NCBI GenBank assembly: GCA_037833965.1
Contig: AP031354.1
Location: forward strand, 12,130,001 to 12,194,000
Direction: 5' to 3'
Length of the DNA: 64,000 nt
DNA from: Marchantia polymorpha subsp. ruderalis
Taxonomy: Eukaryota; Streptophyta; Marchantiopsida; Marchantiales; Marchantiaceae
In this document: piece after piece, positions 24,358-37,100 of the stretch
How positions within the stretch are numbered: position 1 is the stretch's first letter
Layout: the number at the start of each line of letters is the position of its first letter
The notes under the pieces: model-generated
Seen by the model: the letters and a program-made list of their open reading frames with translations, nothing else
The model's database searches: none
What the model was told of the DNA's origin: nothing
Translations under genes and position numbers: made by a program

Positions 24358-24849
24358 TAGGGCTCCGATCGGGTTTGGGTAAAACTCGAAAACCCGAGTT
24401 CGGGTAGAGGAATGTACTCCACCCGAAACCCGGAAATTAGTAAAGCAACGACCGATAAGAATTCAGCTGCAAGCCCAACTGTTCCGTCATCTTTTGCATC
24501 TGTTTCCATTCCGTCTCGTGAAACTCTTGTGCTCCTACTCTCTTGTATTACACTCCTCCTCCTCCCGGCTGCCGCGCACCTCTCTTTGCAATGCAGCCAC
24601 CCGCTCGCTTGCTTCTACGGCTAGCTGGGGCGCTGCACTACCTATCTGCTCGTACTGACTCCTCAAAAAATTCTTGCATGGTCTCCTCGTCAAGAATATA
24701 CAAACAACTCCGATTTTTCTTTTCCGATTTCCCCGTTACTCCACCCTCAGTCCATTCACGATCATGGATGTCCGCGGTTCTATTCGGTATCTACCCGTTT
24801 TTCGAGTCGGGTTGAACGTCAAATCCGACCCGATCCGATCGGAGCCTTA
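24358..24849. mobile_element. hAT-type MITE (non-autonomous DNA transposon)
   Basis: The element is 492 bp. Its ends are TAGGGCTCCGATCGG and the reverse complement of TAAGGCTCCGATCGG, matching at 14 of 15 positions. It is flanked by CATTTTTT (24350-24357) and CATTTCTT (24850-24857), an 8-bp target duplication with one mismatch. An 8-bp duplication with a roughly 15-bp terminal repeat is the hAT superfamily signature. It has no transposase frame. GGGT/ACCC motifs are clustered near both ends. It is conspicuously GC-richer than the AT desert around it. Confidence 0.85.
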
Positions 24850-24857
24850 CATTTCTT

Positions 24858-26278
24858 GCTTAAGCATGTCAAATACAACATTTTATTGCTAATTATAAAT
24901 CACAATGAGATTAAATTTCATATAAATAAAATACGTTGTGTCATTATAGTTCCTTACATACTTAATTTTTCATAAGTCTGAATATCAATTTGGAATTTTT
25001 CACTTTCAAGAAATTTTAGAATTTCAATCCATTCAAATCTTTTATCAATATCAATTAAAATAAATTTTTTTCCTTTTTTTAAATATAACTTTAAGAAAAC
25101 GTCTTTGAATATCAAGTATATAATCAAATAATTATTATCTTGATGTTTTTTTTCCTTCTGATACAGCGCGTTTGATACTTTACCTCAAAATGCTTCTAAA
25201 TAGGTGTCCCCTAAATTTTTGGTTATTTGAAGAAGCATGTGCGAACTCGTTCATACCCACTGATTCGTCTTATAAATATCAATGTCCTTATTTTTCGTAA
25301 TACTTTAGACGCTGGAAATATTTCCATCCTCTTCTGTCTTCAAAGGCAGAAAAACAGCACTAAAAAGCTGACAGGTACTTTCCTTCAATTAAGAATATTG
25401 GACGCATATACCCATTCAATCTTGTTTTCGGTTGTGTGAATCGGGTGCTGAAAGGACTAAATTAGCCGCAAGCAATTAAAGCCCTTGTCGAAATGGAGAG
25501 ATCAGTGAAATGACTCGGCTCTTCGAAGTCAACATTACTTTGATGGTTCGGAAGTCGCCACGGTTGGGAACAAATGTGAACTTTTCAACTCCTGCTGTAA
25601 AGCTGGGCCTAAGATAGATTGTCAGCGACTATTTCAGTCCAAAAATTGTCGAAATAGAGCCGCCCGCCTGCGCGCATGGTTTCAGATTGGTCCCTCGCGG
25701 TAGCTCCACAAACACGCGCACTGATGTCGGCACTCCAGACTACTCGATTCTCGAGAATATCCCTGGCCCCAGGCTCGGTTTCGGTCTGAGGATCCTTTTA
25801 ACTTCCTTGCTCGGCTGTGTAATCCCCTCCAGTTGTGCTCGGAGCGAGAGAGAGGCTCCCATGCTGAATGTCAAAGCTTATCTTGCACATCAGCAGCCTT
25901 TAAGGCTTAGGTCCAAAACCTGGAGACCATAAGTAGGTGCATGTCGTTTATCTATTGGAGTCGAGGTGGATCAGACTCGCTCTTCCGCTTGCGGAGCTCT
26001 AGAGGTCGTGCACGCGGTTTTTCGAATGGGAAGAGCTCAACGTGGATTGAGTGACGATCGCAAATCCTCCGGATCTGTCGCCGGCATGGGAAAAGTCTTC
26101 GATCCTTCGCTGAAGTTGCTCGCGTCTCTTTTGACAGTCGGAGCGAATTCACCACAGAAAGGAGGCAGCGAGGAGGTGGAGTAACAGCAGGACTGGGAAA
26201 TTCTATCGGTCCACGAACATTTTCACTCGTAGCCAAACCAACGCTTCACGTCGCGGGTCTTATCTTGGCAGCGAGGAA
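24858..26278. other. Intergenic DNA and upstream region of the germin-like gene
   Basis: AT-rich to about 25400, then balanced in composition. Frames here (for example 25687-25932) have no recognisable product. The last few hundred bases before 26279 are likely promoter of the germin-like gene, including an ACGT-core motif (TTCACGTCGC) near 26250. Confidence 0.45.
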
Positions 26279-26285
26279 TATAAAG
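26279..26285 (+). promoter_or_regulatory. TATA box of the germin-like gene
   Basis: TATAAAG lies 96 bases upstream of the ATG at 26381, followed directly by GACGTC. Transcription start would be near 26310, giving a leader of about 70 bases. Confidence 0.6.
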
Positions 26286-26380
26286 ACGTCAATTGTCAAC
26301 AGATGTAGCTGCACCGCTCTCCTCCGAAGTCGTGTGTAGAGCAGATACCGCCTGCTGTTGCCTGAGAAGAACGATCAGTC

Positions 26381-26974
26381 ATGGACTCGAAGATCGTGTT
26401 CGCGGGGCTCTTCCTCGTGGTGTTAGCCGTCGGAGTAGGGGCATCTGACCCCGAGCTCACCACCGACTTCTCGGCCCCCGCCGGCATCGATGGCAACTAT
26501 TTCAAGTCAACATTGCTGAAGGGCGTTCCCGTGGCATCGCCGAATTTCGCCACCGTGACCGGAGCAAACCAGAACAACTTCCCCGCTCTCACAGGATTGG
26601 GCGTCTCGTCTGCACTGCTGCAATTCCCCCCCGGAGCTCTGAACCCTCCTCACACTCATCCCCGTGGTACCGAACTGTTCTACTGCATGCAAGGATGCGT
26701 CGATGTGGGTATCGTCGACACCACCAACAAGCTCTTCACCACCAGCGTTTGCGAAGGTGAATCCGTCGTGTTTCCCAAGGGTTTGGTTCACTTCCAGATC
26801 AACAGAGGCAAGACTCTGGCCAAGGGACTGGTGGGATTCAGCAGCTCCAACCCAGGTACCAACAGACTTCCCAACGTTCTCTTCAAGTCCGGAATCGCCG
26901 ATGACGTGCTGATGAAAGCTTTCGGTGTCGGCAAGATGACCATCGAGCAGCTGAAGAATGCCAAGGTCAACTAA
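26381..26974 (+). CDS. GLP: Germin-like protein (single-domain cupin)
   Basis: Complete, intronless, 197 aa. Residues 1-22 form a signal peptide (MDSKIVFAGLFLVVLAVGVG, then AS). Germin box 1 (NPPHTHPRGTELFYCMQG) supplies His91, His93 and Glu98, and box 2 (GESVVFPKGLVHFQINRG) supplies His137: all four metal ligands of the germin manganese site. Family members are extracellular cell-wall glycoproteins; some have oxalate oxidase or superoxide dismutase activity, which cannot be decided here. Most germins carry two cysteines near the mature N terminus that form a disulphide. They are absent; the cysteines present are 102, 106 and 124. The mature N terminus is also short. Codon use is GC-rich compared with the flanks. 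The ATG is the first after the TATA box at 26279. Family call is firm. Confidence 0.95.
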   Translation: MDSKIVFAGLFLVVLAVGVGASDPELTTDFSAPAGIDGNYFKSTLLKGVPVASPNFATVTGANQNNFPALTGLGVSSALLQFPPGALNPPHTHPRGTELFYCMQGCVDVGIVDTTNKLFTTSVCEGESVVFPKGLVHFQINRGKTLAKGLVGFSSSNPGTNRLPNVLFKSGIADDVLMKAFGVGKMTIEQLKNAKVN

Positions 26975-28740
26975 ATGTGCTCAGAGAAAGTAGTTCCTGT
27001 TGTTTAGCATAGTCGATCTCCATGGAAGACTCGCCCCAATCACTTTCCACCGATGTCTGTCGGGAGAGCAAACGATGATGCGAGTTTTCAAATCATGTAA
27101 TTTTTCTGTCACGAGTTTCTGTCTACGTAAATTTGTGACAATGATAATGGCAGGTCCAGACTTGACCTGCTTCCTTCCAATATGTATAACCTGCTACATT
27201 TGCCCCTCGCAGTTCCGAAAGCTTCTGGCTCTGCCACTCTGACCTTCTCTGGGCCTGCATGCAAGTGATCTCATCATCAAAGTAATGTCTCACACTCAAT
27301 CTCCCGGGTTTACACTCATCCCGTTTCTTACACATGAAGATGAAGAAATGTAAGTGTGACCTCATACCAATGTGAGAGAGGATGACAAGAAAGAATATCA
27401 ATTTCTAAGATAACTTGCTGTAAACATAGTTGAAATCCAGCGCTGGCTAAGAAAAATGAAACTGTCGATGATTGTTAGACTAGATTAAATCTTAATCGAA
27501 TCAAACTTTCTGCAGACAAAAAATATCATCATACCATTCAAAACTGTCAATAAGAAAATACTTAGCAAACAGGTAGAAAAGACAAAATTAGAGAAAAACA
27601 CATACATTTAATTAGTATATATATATAATTATATTTCTTACATAGCAGGTGAGATTATTACATATCAAATCTACTTCTAACAAATAAGGACTCTAACAAA
27701 GTAATTACTCTAACAGCAAACGAAATGATCAATATCTTAATTACAGTCAAATTTCGTTATGCACACATCATCATTACAAAATTAATGAAGGTTATGTTGT
27801 TGAACAAATCAACTTCTACATACGAAAATTTGTTCTAGGATATTCATCATATAATAATTCTTCAGCTTGAAGAATATTTACCCCTCTACTGCGCCGAAAA
27901 TGGAAGACCAAATACCCTGTAATAAAAGCCAACGGCATGTGAGAAAGTAAACGTACACGCTTAGACTACACACATAACGCACATCATGTACCAATTACAA
28001 CATTGCCAAATCTCGAAGGTATGTAGACTGCTGTTGTTCCAAGTTGATTAGCTTTGACCTCAGCCTTTTTACTTACGGCATATTGCATAAGCATCGCTGC
28101 GTTACCACACTGACACCACTGCGGTGATGGACTCGAGTCTCGAGACAGCCAGAAACTCCGTGAGGATCGCATAGGCCGCCAGAGAAACTACTTATACACG
28201 AGAAAATGCCACCATCCTCACAACTAGCGACCACCGACGTGTTCGGAAGTCCTCTACCAATTACACTCAACCTCATTCGGACGCATGTTTCACGAAGATT
28301 TGAACTCAACATCTTGCCATCTCACAAGCTGCAAACTAGAAAACTACCCCTCAAACTGTAGATAGAAGCAGAAGTAGCTGATTGAAGCCAATGAAAAATT
28401 TGAGTTCTTGACAAATCGTACATCCTGGCTAGTTTGCATCCGACAAAAACGGGGGCAACACTCTTATCACCACACAACAAAGTCTATACTCCCATCGCCA
28501 CGCCAATCTCTCCTCCGTACGGAACAATACTGATCATCCGTGAGTTCGAATGCAAGCATTGTTTTGAATGTAGACGGAAAATACACATTATACATTTCTT
28601 GAATACATGAGTGTAATTTGAATAGCATGGATGGCCATAGGTGGACGTAGTTCGCTACTGATGTTTATGCTATGATCTGGATACAAGTTCGAAGTAAGAT
28701 GTTGGAATCTGCTCTATGGAGATTATGATTGATTGCGCAC
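26975..28740. other. 3' region of the germin-like gene and intergenic DNA
   Basis: The first few hundred bases should be the 3' untranslated region of the germin-like gene. No further gene was recognised; frames of 60-90 codons around 27000-27400 and 27984-28312 have no family features. Confidence 0.45.
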
Positions 28741-29527
28741 AATTCACAAATGTATATTTTTTGAAACTTTCAATATTGTTGTGTATTTTAAAAAATAAAA
28801 TTGTAATACAATCATTCTTTTGATATCATTTGAATTGAGTCATAGAGGAATGGTTAATTATAATTTTTTTAAGAATTTTTGGTTGCACGACTTATGCTTT
28901 ATTAACTAAAAAAATTAAACCAAGTTGGATCTTACATTCAAAAAATGTCATTTTCATATGTATGCTAGTGATTTGAAGGATTAAAAACAATGGATATCAT
29001 TGATCTCTAAATTTTAATTAGTATGAATTTTTTTTCAATTAGCTTAGTTCATTGAGAGAGTATGAAATTATTAAAATTTCTTGTAGGAAAAATCTGCAAT
29101 CTTTAATATTTTAGAGGGAAAATTTTATTATTATGAGATTAATGATGTGACACAAAAAAAGTTCTTGCACAAATGAAGCATATTTTTGAAGAGCAAATTA
29201 TCGTTGATTGTCATCTCAAAGATCTTCATCAAATGATGAAAATCAACAAATACATCTACTAGAAGATCATATAATTGGATTGATAGAGCTTGATGAAAGT
29301 ATGAGTTATGAGTTGTCTCATCCAGGAGTAGATATCATTTGACAACACACTCTAAATCTTGCATAGCTCAATTTCCAATCAAAATCATTAAGAATGAAAA
29401 AAATCATCAATTTACTATGACAGAGCCATGGATAGTGCATGGATATGCATAAAACCTTAGTGCTCTAGCTACGGACAAGTTGAACAGACATATGTTATAA
29501 CTAGATAACATGTATAAGATTTCAGTG
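28741..29527. other. AT-rich DNA, probably decayed retrotransposon
   Basis: AT-rich sequence with stop-riddled frames. It precedes copia RNase H remains on the same strand and may be older sequence of that element, but no specific domain was identified. Confidence 0.35.
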
Positions 29528-29578
29528 AAATGAATTTTCAATTACCAATGAACTTTTTTGGTAATTGAAAATTCATTT
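29528..29578. repeat. Perfect inverted repeat, 19-bp arms
   Basis: The arms 29528-29546 and 29560-29578 (right arm GGTAATTGAAAATTCATTT) are exact reverse complements around a 13-base loop. A second, offset inverted repeat (ACTTTTTTGGTAA/TTACCAAAAAAGT) overlaps it, so the stretch can fold two ways. It lies just before copia remains. Confidence 0.85.
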
Positions 29579-29689
29579 ACCAAAAAAGTACTAGGAATTA
29601 TGGTTTATTGTTTCATAGTTTTTTGAACAATCTCAAATCTTTGCTATGCTATGTTAATGCTGAATATCAATACTAATCGAATGAGATCA

Positions 29690-30112
29690 AACCCATAACA
29701 AGATATGTGTGTACACTTAGAAATGAATGCATTAATTGGAGATCATTTTAAAAAAGTGTTGAGGTTGGTTTACAACAAAAGCTAAATATAAAGTGACAAC
29801 TAAAGCAACAAAGAAAGTTATTTGGTTAAATAGATTTATCAATGAGATGAAACAATAGGTTATAAATATTCATTGTCACAGTTAGAATAGATGACATCTT
29901 GTTGTAAATCAAATGATGAACAACAAAATGAAGTACATTGACATAGTTTATCATTTTATTAGAAATGAATTATATTATGAATTGATTGAACTAGTCAAAC
30001 TTGAAGATAACTTTAATCCAACTAATGCTTTTATCAAAGTTATTGGAGACATTATTATTAAAAATTTTGTGCATAGGCACAAAAATTTAAGTAGCATAAG
30101 TAAAATTAACTA
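29690..30112 (+). pseudogene. Decayed Ty1/copia RNase H region
   Basis: Conceptual translation with frame changes and stops preserves the order of the copia RNase H C terminus: RYVCTL and INWRS near 29700-29740, TTKATKKVIWLNRFINEM near 29803-29856, then the frame at 29913-30112 with KYIDIVYHFIRNE, ELIELVKLED and NPTNAF. Intact copia proteins read approximately GYVFTL, WRS, TEAEY, KEAIWL, KHIDVRYHFIRE and NPADMLTK at these points. No intact polyprotein is present. Confidence 0.7.
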
Positions 30113-31130
30113 ACAATTTTTGTTAAATCCATATAACTACTCCATCATGTTTTCATAATGATTTGGTTCTAGTAAGTTTATAGAGATGCATATGTTATAT
30201 ATACTTTTAGAACTTTCCACAAAGTAATTATATGGATTATGGAAATATTTGCTAAAAACTTTAAGTTGAAGATTGTTAATGATAATTCAAATCAAAGATT
30301 AATTCTAATCAACTTGACCTGGATTTACAATTTTTCCTAGGTTTAAATTTTTATGCTAATAATTATATATGAGTATAAGAAGTGATTCAACTCAAAGATT
30401 GTTTAAGTTTTGTAATAAATTTTTATGTAGAGACGAATTACATATATGTCATCTTTGCATTTGATGTTATATTGTGTATTTCTTAATACAAAATCCTATC
30501 GCAATAACATGTAATAAAAAATTTACATAAAAATCAGATTAATTATTTCATAGACACTAATGATAAAAATATTTTTACAGAAATTATTTTATAATCATAC
30601 TTGATATATGAAATTTCGTGAAAATAAAAAAAATTATTGCAATCATATATTTAAATTTAAAATATTAGAATTAATAAAATTTAAAATACATACATGAGAT
30701 GAGTTGAATTAAGATTTTACGAACATAAAATTTTTTATAGCAAAATAGTTTGAAAAAAAAAAATATTTATATCTTTGAATAGAAATAGATTTCATTTTAA
30801 CTTATATATTTAGGAAATTTAATTTAGGTATTAAATTATCAATGCAATTTTGATGAAAATTATTAATTTAAAATTATTTATCCAAAAAAATATTATTTAA
30901 AAAGATTAAATCTAATATCATCTGCTTTCCATTTCATGATTTAATTTTGCAAGTAGAATAACAAAATCATGCACCAATATATTAAATTTTCAAATTTTTT
31001 AATTTTTTTAAAAAATTTTCTAAATGTTCCTGATAAACATTATACCATTTATGTCATTCTTGTGTATATTTTTCAAGTTGTAAAATAATATTCTATGAAT
31101 TTTTTATGAAAATTATAATGTTAAGAATAT
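30113..31130. other. AT-rich DNA after the copia remains
   Basis: AT-rich sequence without coding potential. A 3' LTR would be expected close to 30200 but none could be recognised. Confidence 0.45.
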
Positions 31131-31330
31131 CCCGGTGGGTTCAATAACTAAGACAGTCTTTTAGGGTTTTTGCTTCACTATTTAACGCGAGGAGTATGTT
31201 TGTCGCGTCAAACATTTATCTGTGTGTTTATGTGGACATAGCCAAAAAATATGAATTATTTATCTTGTGCACCTTCTTACGTCTGCATTTTCTGTCATGT
31301 GTATTTTTTATATCAATTGATATCAGAGCA
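31131..31330 (+). mobile_element. Probable copia 5' LTR end with primer-binding site
   Basis: TGATATCAGAGCA at 31318-31330 matches at 12 of 13 positions the plant retrotransposon primer-binding site complementary to the 3' end of initiator Met tRNA (TGGTATCAGAGCA). The preceding stretch contains GTGGGTTCAATAACTAAG, comparable to GTTGGGTTCAATGTACTAAG at about 45308, which also precedes such a site. The left LTR boundary could not be set and no element body follows. Confidence 0.45.
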
Positions 31331-32146
31331 AGACTCTACATTATGCACTATCTTGACTGTCTGGGATCGAGACCAAAGTTCTTGCGGGCTCTTGTCTCAA
31401 TTCACTTGTTATTGTTTCAGAACCTTTGAATTTCTTTGATTGCGAGAAACTACTGCAGGCTTTCATTGTCTGCGCATCAATAAACGTTTGATTGATTTTC
31501 TTACTTGACCATATTACTACTTCCTTCGGACATGAGCTCAACTTGAAACCAAAAATTTCTTGGCTCCCGATCTTGTGTAGATCATCACATAAGACAAAAT
31601 TTGTAGTATCAACAATTGATTTCTATCCCAGAGTATAGACATTAATTGCTTTTAGAAAATATAATATTTATATTATATTATAATCTCTTATAAATGACAT
31701 ACTCTCATTATTAACGTAAAATTTTAGAACCATTCATTTTTAATTAGAAACTAATGGTTCTAGAACCGGAAATCACTATTGGCAATAGTGATATGATTAT
31801 ATTCATAGTGACTGTTCTTGTATAATTTCGGAATTATAATTCCTATCATGGTCACAATACATATCTATAGAAAAAAGAATGTGACATAAGTTTATTTAAT
31901 GGTCTATATGAACCATTTACTTCTTAAGTTGCAGTAAAATACTTTGTTATATATATTTTCCATTTCCATTTTTTATTACCATCAATTGTTTCACTCAAAT
32001 TTTTTGTATCAATCTGGATTTTTATAATGCTTACGTAGTGAACAATACAGATGTGAAACCAAAAATCACAATTCTATAATGTACTAGGACTGATGTAATG
32101 TACGATAAAAAATCTATGAGGTTACTTTTTACAATCACCTCCCAAT
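31331..32146. other. Intergenic DNA with short inverted repeats
   Basis: Includes AGAACCATT (31726-31734) facing AATGGTTCT (31753-31761), and a nearly loopless palindrome ATCACTATTG/CAATAGTGAT at 31772-31792. These resemble MITE fragments but no complete element with target duplication was recognised. No gene found. Confidence 0.35.
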
Positions 32147-32290
32147 AGTGACATATAACCCTAACATCAGCATATGGTACTATTAGGAGGTTGTACTCAA
32201 GGTGGAACACTTTTCTACTGTGAGTGACATCTAACCCTAGCACCAATCTACGTCACTATCGGAAGGTTTAACTCTGAACACCATCCAGGA
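32147..32290. repeat. Diverged tandem duplication, period 76 bp
   Basis: Units starting at 32147 and 32223 both begin AGTGACAT, then TAACCCTA, and share CACTAT..GGAGG/GGAAGG-type blocks over about 55 bases before diverging. No coding role is apparent. Confidence 0.55.
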
Positions 32291-34132
32291 GGATCTAGTG
32301 AGATCCTTACAGAGTCAAGGTAAACATTTTGTCAAGCCGTTGCAAGTTCACAATAGTTCCTCGTTTTGTCGAGTCGTCCTCTTCACGCGGGAGTTATCTG
32401 TCGTAAACTTGGATCACTCACACTCCGTTCAATGGATGTGCAACGATACTTCAATCTTGTAAATTATGATTCTGTACATACTTTGTTTCTCCTTCAAGTT
32501 CATAAGTTGCTACCACCGTCGTAAACTGCTCTGAACACTTGGTTTCAGACTATCGACACAACCTGCTACTAGACACCGTGAACATTCGCTTTCGAAGATT
32601 TCAAGCAGTACCGTCAGTAGCATACAACCTGGTAGAGCCGGAAATTTCCCGTGGTCAGGATGTACTTAGACTGTCCACAACGAATTTTGACAGATCACAT
32701 TCACATCGTGTTTGGAAGATCCGGAACTATCTTTCTCTCAATTATGAATTTGGATGGTTTGATTCAGCCTTCTACGATTTTTGAGGTTGTGTTTTCTCAG
32801 GCTACTTCGGATCTGTGATTACTTGCGTTCTGGGGACTGGCAACTTCATACCATGAAACTGGCAGTATGAATACTCATTTCCAGTAAGTTACATGCAAAT
32901 GACTGACTTAACAACCTGTTTTAACCTCAAGCAAGCAACACTATACCAGTTCCCAGATTGAGATAGAGATTTCCTTTGCGTGGTAACATCGAGAAATTGT
33001 TTTCACAATCAAAGGGGCTCAAGGATTGCATACATAACTCGTACTCACAAAAAAGGCCTTCGAGTGCAAACATATCTACTTTTTAGTGTTTTCACATGTA
33101 CAGCTGGTCCATAACTAGAAAGAGTTTCGCAATTCCACAAGTATTCTACTGAAGATAAAACAAGATGATTTCTTATATCAAACATGAAAATATCCCAAAC
33201 AATAATCTATTTCAAGAATTATGTATTGACGTGTTTAAGGGTAAGCCACACTGTGGAGCACTGCCTCCCAACATTCGTTAGCAATGTGTTCCACGCAAAA
33301 GAAGTATTCTGACCTAAGGATTTCAGCAATTTCAGCCGAGCTATCGTGGAGGTGGGGTGGACACGTATGATTTAACCTATACTATCAACTCCTTATTTGA
33401 GGCGAATGGGAAGACACATTCCTCATTGATCCACAGCACCAAAGGTATGCGCCAACTCGGATTAGATGCTTGTGGGGCGACAGAACGTGTTACTTATAGT
33501 ACAAGAGTAGGAATCGGCACATCATCACTGTTCTCATATGTTACACAAGGACATTGCCTCGCTTTTGTGTAGCACGATGAAAAGTCTTAAAAAGGTAAAA
33601 CTGTCTATCTCCAACTACGTTTCCAGAACCAAATTACAAGGACTCAAGTTCACTTTCCTAAACAAAAACCCTACAAAAAAGTGAGAGCAAAACACGCCGA
33701 CAGCGAATGATTCATAAGAATCAACCCAAATTAGCTCCGGAGTAAGAGAGGCCTTTGCCCTCACAGAGTCGCAAAAAACAGGCACCAAAAGAACTATACC
33801 AGCTAGTCCGCCACATCCTTCGCAAACTTTGTCCGGTAAGCTCTTCACCCTGCAACAAAAAATGCAATCGACCATGCAAGTCAGAATCAGCGCACTCTGT
33901 TGAACTCGTTACAAGCACGAAATTTCGAAAATCTTACGAACCCAGAGAAGCCTCACCTGATCCAGATCACCGCAGTAAACTTTACGCCTGAGTCTTTTCA
34001 GCTCTAGGTATGTTGGTCATCAAGATAGTTTTACTGATGCACGACGTTGCATAGTTATGCTCCACATTGAAAAATTCTACACAGAGAGTAGCAGTTCAAT
34101 TTGAGTTCCCACACCACGGTCATTTCAACCCC
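32291..34132. other. Intergenic DNA downstream of eIF5B
   Basis: Frames up to 86 codons on both strands show no recognised domain. The segment next to 34133 should hold the eIF5B 3' untranslated region. No repeats or RNA genes were recognised. Confidence 0.4.
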
Positions 34133-37100
34133 TTATGGAATTTCGAATAGCTTCTTCAATTTTACTAGCAACCTCCAGTCTTCCATTGTCAAGTCATCCT
34201 GTACAGCAAATAAAACAAGGTTAATATATAGTTCACAGGCAGAAGAAAGAACAGTCCACATTAAATAGCAGTAAAATACACTACTCTGGAATCAAATTGG
34301 ACACTCATGACTTACCCTGTAGTTCTCTTTCAGAAGATCAATGGACTTCCTTGTGATGCTGCTCACAAATTCGTCTTCCATGTCAAAATGCCTTCCATAC
34401 ATCTTCTGCGTTTCTTCAGCATTGGTACCAACGATCTGCACATATAGACAACTTTTAATTATTCTTCCAAAACACAAACCAGGAACTTGTGAGGGATGAA
34501 CTCAAGCTTCAATTTTTCATGACCAGAACAATGAAAAGACTTGAGATACTAAAATAGCCCAAAAAAAGGCTCCCGACGGTTCACATAAGTAGGCTCTGTA
34601 CACAGATGCACGCCCCACACTGATAAAATTGAGACCATAATATACGAGCATGACGCCCGAAGAATCACCCATAAGAAACAACTGACCAGACATACATTGT
34701 CGATCCCAGGTTGAATCATGTATGGGTAGCATTCAATGAGAAAGTACAGAGCCCATAAATAAATAGCTTAGTGATAAAAGCATTACCTTCATTGCTACTG
34801 TATTTCCCTTTTTAGCAGTGTCAACAACCTTGTGATTGACCTCCATGGATGCGATTCTTCCAATTTCGATGAACTCCCTCGAGGGAATACAGAGAGGTGT
34901 CCCCACCTGAAATGTGCAACAAACTAGAATAAAAACTCCTTTGCACATAAAACGTCAAGCACAAGAGCATATAATTTCTACAGGCCCTGTTGATTCTAGA
35001 GGCACTGTTATTAGGACCACTAAGCCTGAAAACCACAGATTCCATTATGATATTCAGGCTGAGACAAGCCTTGACTGCAGAGCAGAGTCCTGCAATGGGT
35101 ACCCAATACCCACCCTCACCCTTGGCACAATGGGTGGGTAATGGGTATGGGCTTGGAGGAATGGGTGGGTACTCGATGGGTACGAGGAATGGGGGGTAAT
35201 GGATAGGTATGATGGAACCGGTCTTTAAAATGACTGAGCTCTCGGATTGCGCAACGCTAATAGCTAATCAACACACTGTGCTAATTAGCTATTACTTGTC
35301 ATAAACCTGCAGAAAAGTCTAATTCATATATTGAATGAAAAATCTTTTTGTAAACACATGCTTTACGGATAACCAAATGAGTGCTGCTTGTAGATCGAAG
35401 TGGAGGAAAGCAGAAGTGATCTACACTGTATTTTGGTGGACTGATGGGTATGAGTTGGGTATGGACAAGGTGCCATGGGTGGGTAATGGTTGGGTACAGT
35501 TGACCCACGCGCAGCTGTGGGTCGGGTATGGGTATAGTTTTCAAGCCCAATGCAGGACTCTGCTGCAGAGTACAGTTATCAAAGCACTATTGATGGCGAT
35601 TACGGAGAGCATCAAGTACGTATAGCACAATAAAATGATCTACCAAAAACGGCTTTCGCAATCCCACATCACAGTGCAGTGTTTTGCATATAGTCCGAGG
35701 TACATACAGTACCCAGGCATGTCAAGAATCATCTACTGGTGATTATGTAGCGAGTCATCCTTCGTGCCACATGGTGACACACAAGCCCCAAACCCCACGG
35801 TAAAGCAAAAATTTTCATTTCATGACTAACATTCTGACTAGCCAACCGATTGTTTCATGCCTTCAAGAATCGGAATTGTACCTTAGCGATTCCCTCGACG
35901 ACGTCGACACCAACAATAATAGGATCTTTCTTATTGAAAATACAACCCGGCATAAGCTTTAGTACACATGGGAAAACAGCCTCTTCTGCAGTTTCCTTTC
36001 GCTTCTCCTCCTTCACGGTGTTGATGTAGTTGGTGAACTGATCAAAAAGATGGTATATGATATCGGCTGTGAAGATCTTGACACCAACTTCATCTGCTAA
36101 TTCCTTGGCTTCTTGAGTGACTTTCACGTCAAATGCTAGAATAGTAGCATACTCCTTCCTCTTTCTCTCCAGCATTACGCTAGCTCGCATCACGTCTCTC
36201 TTGTGTACAGGGCCTATGTTGATTCCACTAACTGGAATCTTCACAGCTGGACTCTTCAGAAACTCAAGTAGAGCCTCCAAGGATCCAAGTGTTGACGCTT
36301 GGACGCAGACACCTTCACCAGTCTTGTCGACGCGACTCATCACATTCTTCATATCTTGCATTGCTTCTTCCTTGATATCCTCCAGCTCATCCTCCGGGCC
36401 AACCACATACAATTGAGTTCCGGCAATTGCGTGCTCAAGACCCTGTTTCAGTTTCCAGATTAGGTTAGAGGATTGAGAAATGGTGAGTTGAGGAGACATT
36501 GACTATCAGGACTTCAAGATAAGTTGACGGAACACATCACACGCATTAACAGAGTAAGTAGCAATAATATCGTAGATCGATAGCTGGTCATACGACACGA
36601 TACGATGAACATAACGGTTATATCCATGAGCCGAGTTTATCAATATCAAACCGAACATTAAAGAAATCTCAAATAGGATTCTGACGATAGAGTTTGAGTG
36701 AAGCGCATCGAATCAGTTTAGTAGGTTGACAAACGATAGGTGTGGGAATCTGAGGCATAGCACAGGTGTGGCACTGGATAGCAAGATATTGACTTACCTG
36801 GCCTGTAATCTTTATTCCTTGAGCTGCCTTGAGCTCTTTATGCTTCTCGTAAGATCCCTGCATGCAAGAACCACCAGTCGAAATATTCATTATTGGTTCT
36901 AGTAAGCTGACAGCAAATATCTGAGAAAGCCCTTGAAAAGAACGGCGAGATTTACACTCTTAGATACAAGAGACTCTACTTGTGAAAAATTCACAAATAG
37001 GGTTAACATATTGCATAAATAAAAACACCCATGCAAGATAGAACAGAACCTATTTCCTGGGGACAAAAAATCACGATGCTCAAAGGACACACTGACCTTC

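Noticed and set aside
31131..31145. GGTGGGTTCAATAAC considered as the T-arm of a tRNA
   Set aside because: No matching acceptor stem or anticodon arm could be folded around it; the context fits an LTR better.
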